The position numbers and the translations under genes were made by a program. A DNA stretch of 10,067 nt from Phoronis ovalis (taxonomy: Eukaryota > Phoronida > Phoronidae): NCBI GenBank assembly GCA_028565635.1, contig JAOXYB010068401.1, positions 1 through 10,067 on the forward strand. Direction: 5' to 3'. Shown here in pieces: positions 9,080 through 10,067 of the stretch. Under the pieces are notes generated by a model that did not search any database, was not told where the DNA came from, and saw only the letters and a list, made by a program, of their open reading frames with translations. Position 1 is the stretch's first letter. Every line of letters starts with the position of its first letter.

Positions 9080-9260
9080 CATGGCCCATGTATTATCAGT
9101 CACGGTTTGGCAGAAGGATACAGTACATTCAAAATAAATGGTTGCTGATCCATCAAAACGGAAACAGAGAAAGTCACCGGTGTTGGATACAAACAATGGT
9201 GTGTCGATGTCATCAGCTGCCGGGTTACCGAATGCGGCTCCAAAACGAGGTCCCGGACAG
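9080..9260 (-). CDS. Internal exon: C-terminal part of a ZP (zona pellucida) domain protein
   Basis: This 181-nt exon encodes 60 full codons, from CPGPRFGAAF to TVTDNTWAM. Seen: the acceptor TCTATTCCAG ends at 9261 and the donor ATG|GTAAGA follows at 9079. The first base (9260) completes a codon split from an upstream exon, and the exon ends on a codon boundary. The stretch FVSNTGDFLCFRFDG, then IYFECTVSFC, matches the closing part of ZP domains, where an aromatic F-x-F strand precedes a Y-x-x-C strand and a C-x4-C pair. Known of the family: ZP domains are extracellular polymerisation modules of about 260 residues, usually near the C-terminus, just before a cleavage site and a membrane anchor. 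Only the last quarter or so is here; the first half and ectodomain must lie beyond the window. The extra Cys in FLCFRF is not part of the usual core as I recall it. The membrane-anchor exon at 7157-7335 fits as the gene's 3' end. Exact protein and symbol are not recognisable. Confidence 0.8.
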
Positions 9261-9837
9261 CTGGAATAGATAAAAATACACAATATATAATGGACAGTGA
9301 AGGATTCCGAACCGGGGAGGTAACAGTAAGAATAGTTGTGTACCATGTCCGTTATAAAGGAAAAAATAAGCCATTTTGGAGACCTATGAGTTCCAAATTC
9401 ATACCCTTTTTTCTGCGGCCAAGATGATGAAAAGGATTCGAAGACATATTTTTCGAAAATAGGACATCTGGAACGTATATCTTTTTTCATTTTTGGGGCG
9501 AGGTAGTAAAAACATACTCTTTTATTATTTTGTTTTTGCTAGATTTATTTTACACTTTCATTCCTGGTACCCTGGGGCGCGTTCTAACTGCTGAAAAATA
9601 AGCATTTCACCCTTTTTTATAACGAATATTCCTACCGAACTATTCTGACTAACAGCCTTCCAGTTTGATCTTTACGTACATCATCAGGTGATATAATTGT
9701 TGTTTTCCAGGGTCGATGAAAGTCACATTGAGATGTACAATATGATCTAATTGTTGGTTTCGAATGTTAGTCGGCAAGAGTAACTGTGAAACGCAAAGCA
9801 AGAATTTTTCTTAATGACTACATATCTAAAAAATCGG

Positions 9838-9900
9838 AAATTTAGAATACTATTAGGTATTATACCACTCACGCTTATAAAAAATGTTTCAACTTTTTTG
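9838..9900 (+). repeat. Dispersed repeat, copy B (partner at 5579-5640)
   Basis: Same-orientation partner of the 5579-5640 segment, sharing TTAGGTATTATACCACTCAC with four differences over those 20 bases, then ATAAAAA and AACTTTTTT. It lies in presumed intron of the ZP-type gene. Substitutions are scattered as in neutrally decayed transposon copies. The family is not recognised. Confidence 0.62.
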
Positions 9901-9988
9901 TATTACAATATTAAAAACAGTGTGCGATTTTCATGGAGACGCGGGAAGGTTGAATAAATTTAACCACATAGTGTAAGTGTTTATGGGC

Positions 9989-10006
9989 ATAATAATAATA
10001 ATAATA
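9989..10006. repeat. ATA trinucleotide microsatellite
   Basis: About six uninterrupted ATA units followed by TATATT. An ordinary simple repeat in A/T-rich animal DNA. Confidence 0.9.
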
Positions 10007-10067
10007 TATTGGAATTTACGCCCCGGGTTGGTACTGCAAAATATTTCAGACGAACAGAAAAAAATAC

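Larger units (their letters stand above)
9261..10067 (-). other. Upstream intron of the ZP-type gene, running off the window
   Basis: Left of the acceptor at 9261-9262 (plus coordinates) the minus strand stays open in the same frame back to an ATG near 9490, about 76 further codons. That peptide has no ZP features or clear signal peptide, and the splice acceptor inside it is good, so I read it as intron that happens to be open. No further exon of this gene is recognisable up to the window edge. The stretch also carries one copy of a dispersed repeat (9838-9900) and an ATA microsatellite (9989-10006). Confidence 0.5.

Noticed and set aside
9302-9322. Minus-strand GGTTCGGAATCC resembling a tRNA B box
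   Set aside because: One base too long for the consensus, and neither a T-stem nor the rest of a cloverleaf can be formed around it.
1-10067. CRISPR array, operon, phage or other prokaryotic system
   Set aside because: No spacer-separated repeats, ribosome-binding sites or dense gene packing; the 37-bp array has no spacers between units, and the intron and exon structure marks an animal genome.

Overview
This is A+T-rich (roughly two-thirds A/T by eye), gene-poor eukaryotic DNA. It has spliceosomal intron borders, short exons, an AATAAA signal, a minisatellite and decayed repeats, and none of the dense open frames of a prokaryote. A zona-pellucida (ZP)-type exon plus a separate membrane-anchor exon point to an animal. 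The composition would suit a marine invertebrate such as a bivalve mollusc, but no diagnostic gene for a phylum is present, so that is inference only.

Layout: 1-952 has no recognisable gene. 953-1260 is a minisatellite of eight 37-bp units. 1261-4653 is mostly unassigned DNA with a short Cys-rich open frame near 3.9 kb. 4654-5071 holds two weak candidate plus-strand exons flanking an intron-like stretch, with an AATAAA at 5446. About 5.58-5.64 kb is one copy of a diverged repeat (partner near 9.84-9.90 kb), followed by an inverted-repeat hairpin at 5680-5756. 5757-7012 is unassigned.

The best-supported gene is on the minus strand and covers 7013 to beyond the right edge. The exon at 9080-9260 encodes the last part of a ZP domain, followed by an intron of about 1.7 kb. 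The terminal exon at 7157-7335 encodes a linker, one transmembrane helix and a short cytoplasmic tail ending NPSF, and a poly(A) signal lies at 7013-7018. The gene is incomplete here: its signal peptide, ectodomain and first ZP half would lie beyond 10067. The two exons do not join in frame with the strongest donor, so either one small exon is unrecognised or a downstream donor at 9060 is used.

Two exact matches and one near match to the animal CTCF core motif (positions 553, 3931, 8184) are the most notable regulatory-type signal. I found no convincing previously undescribed system in this window.
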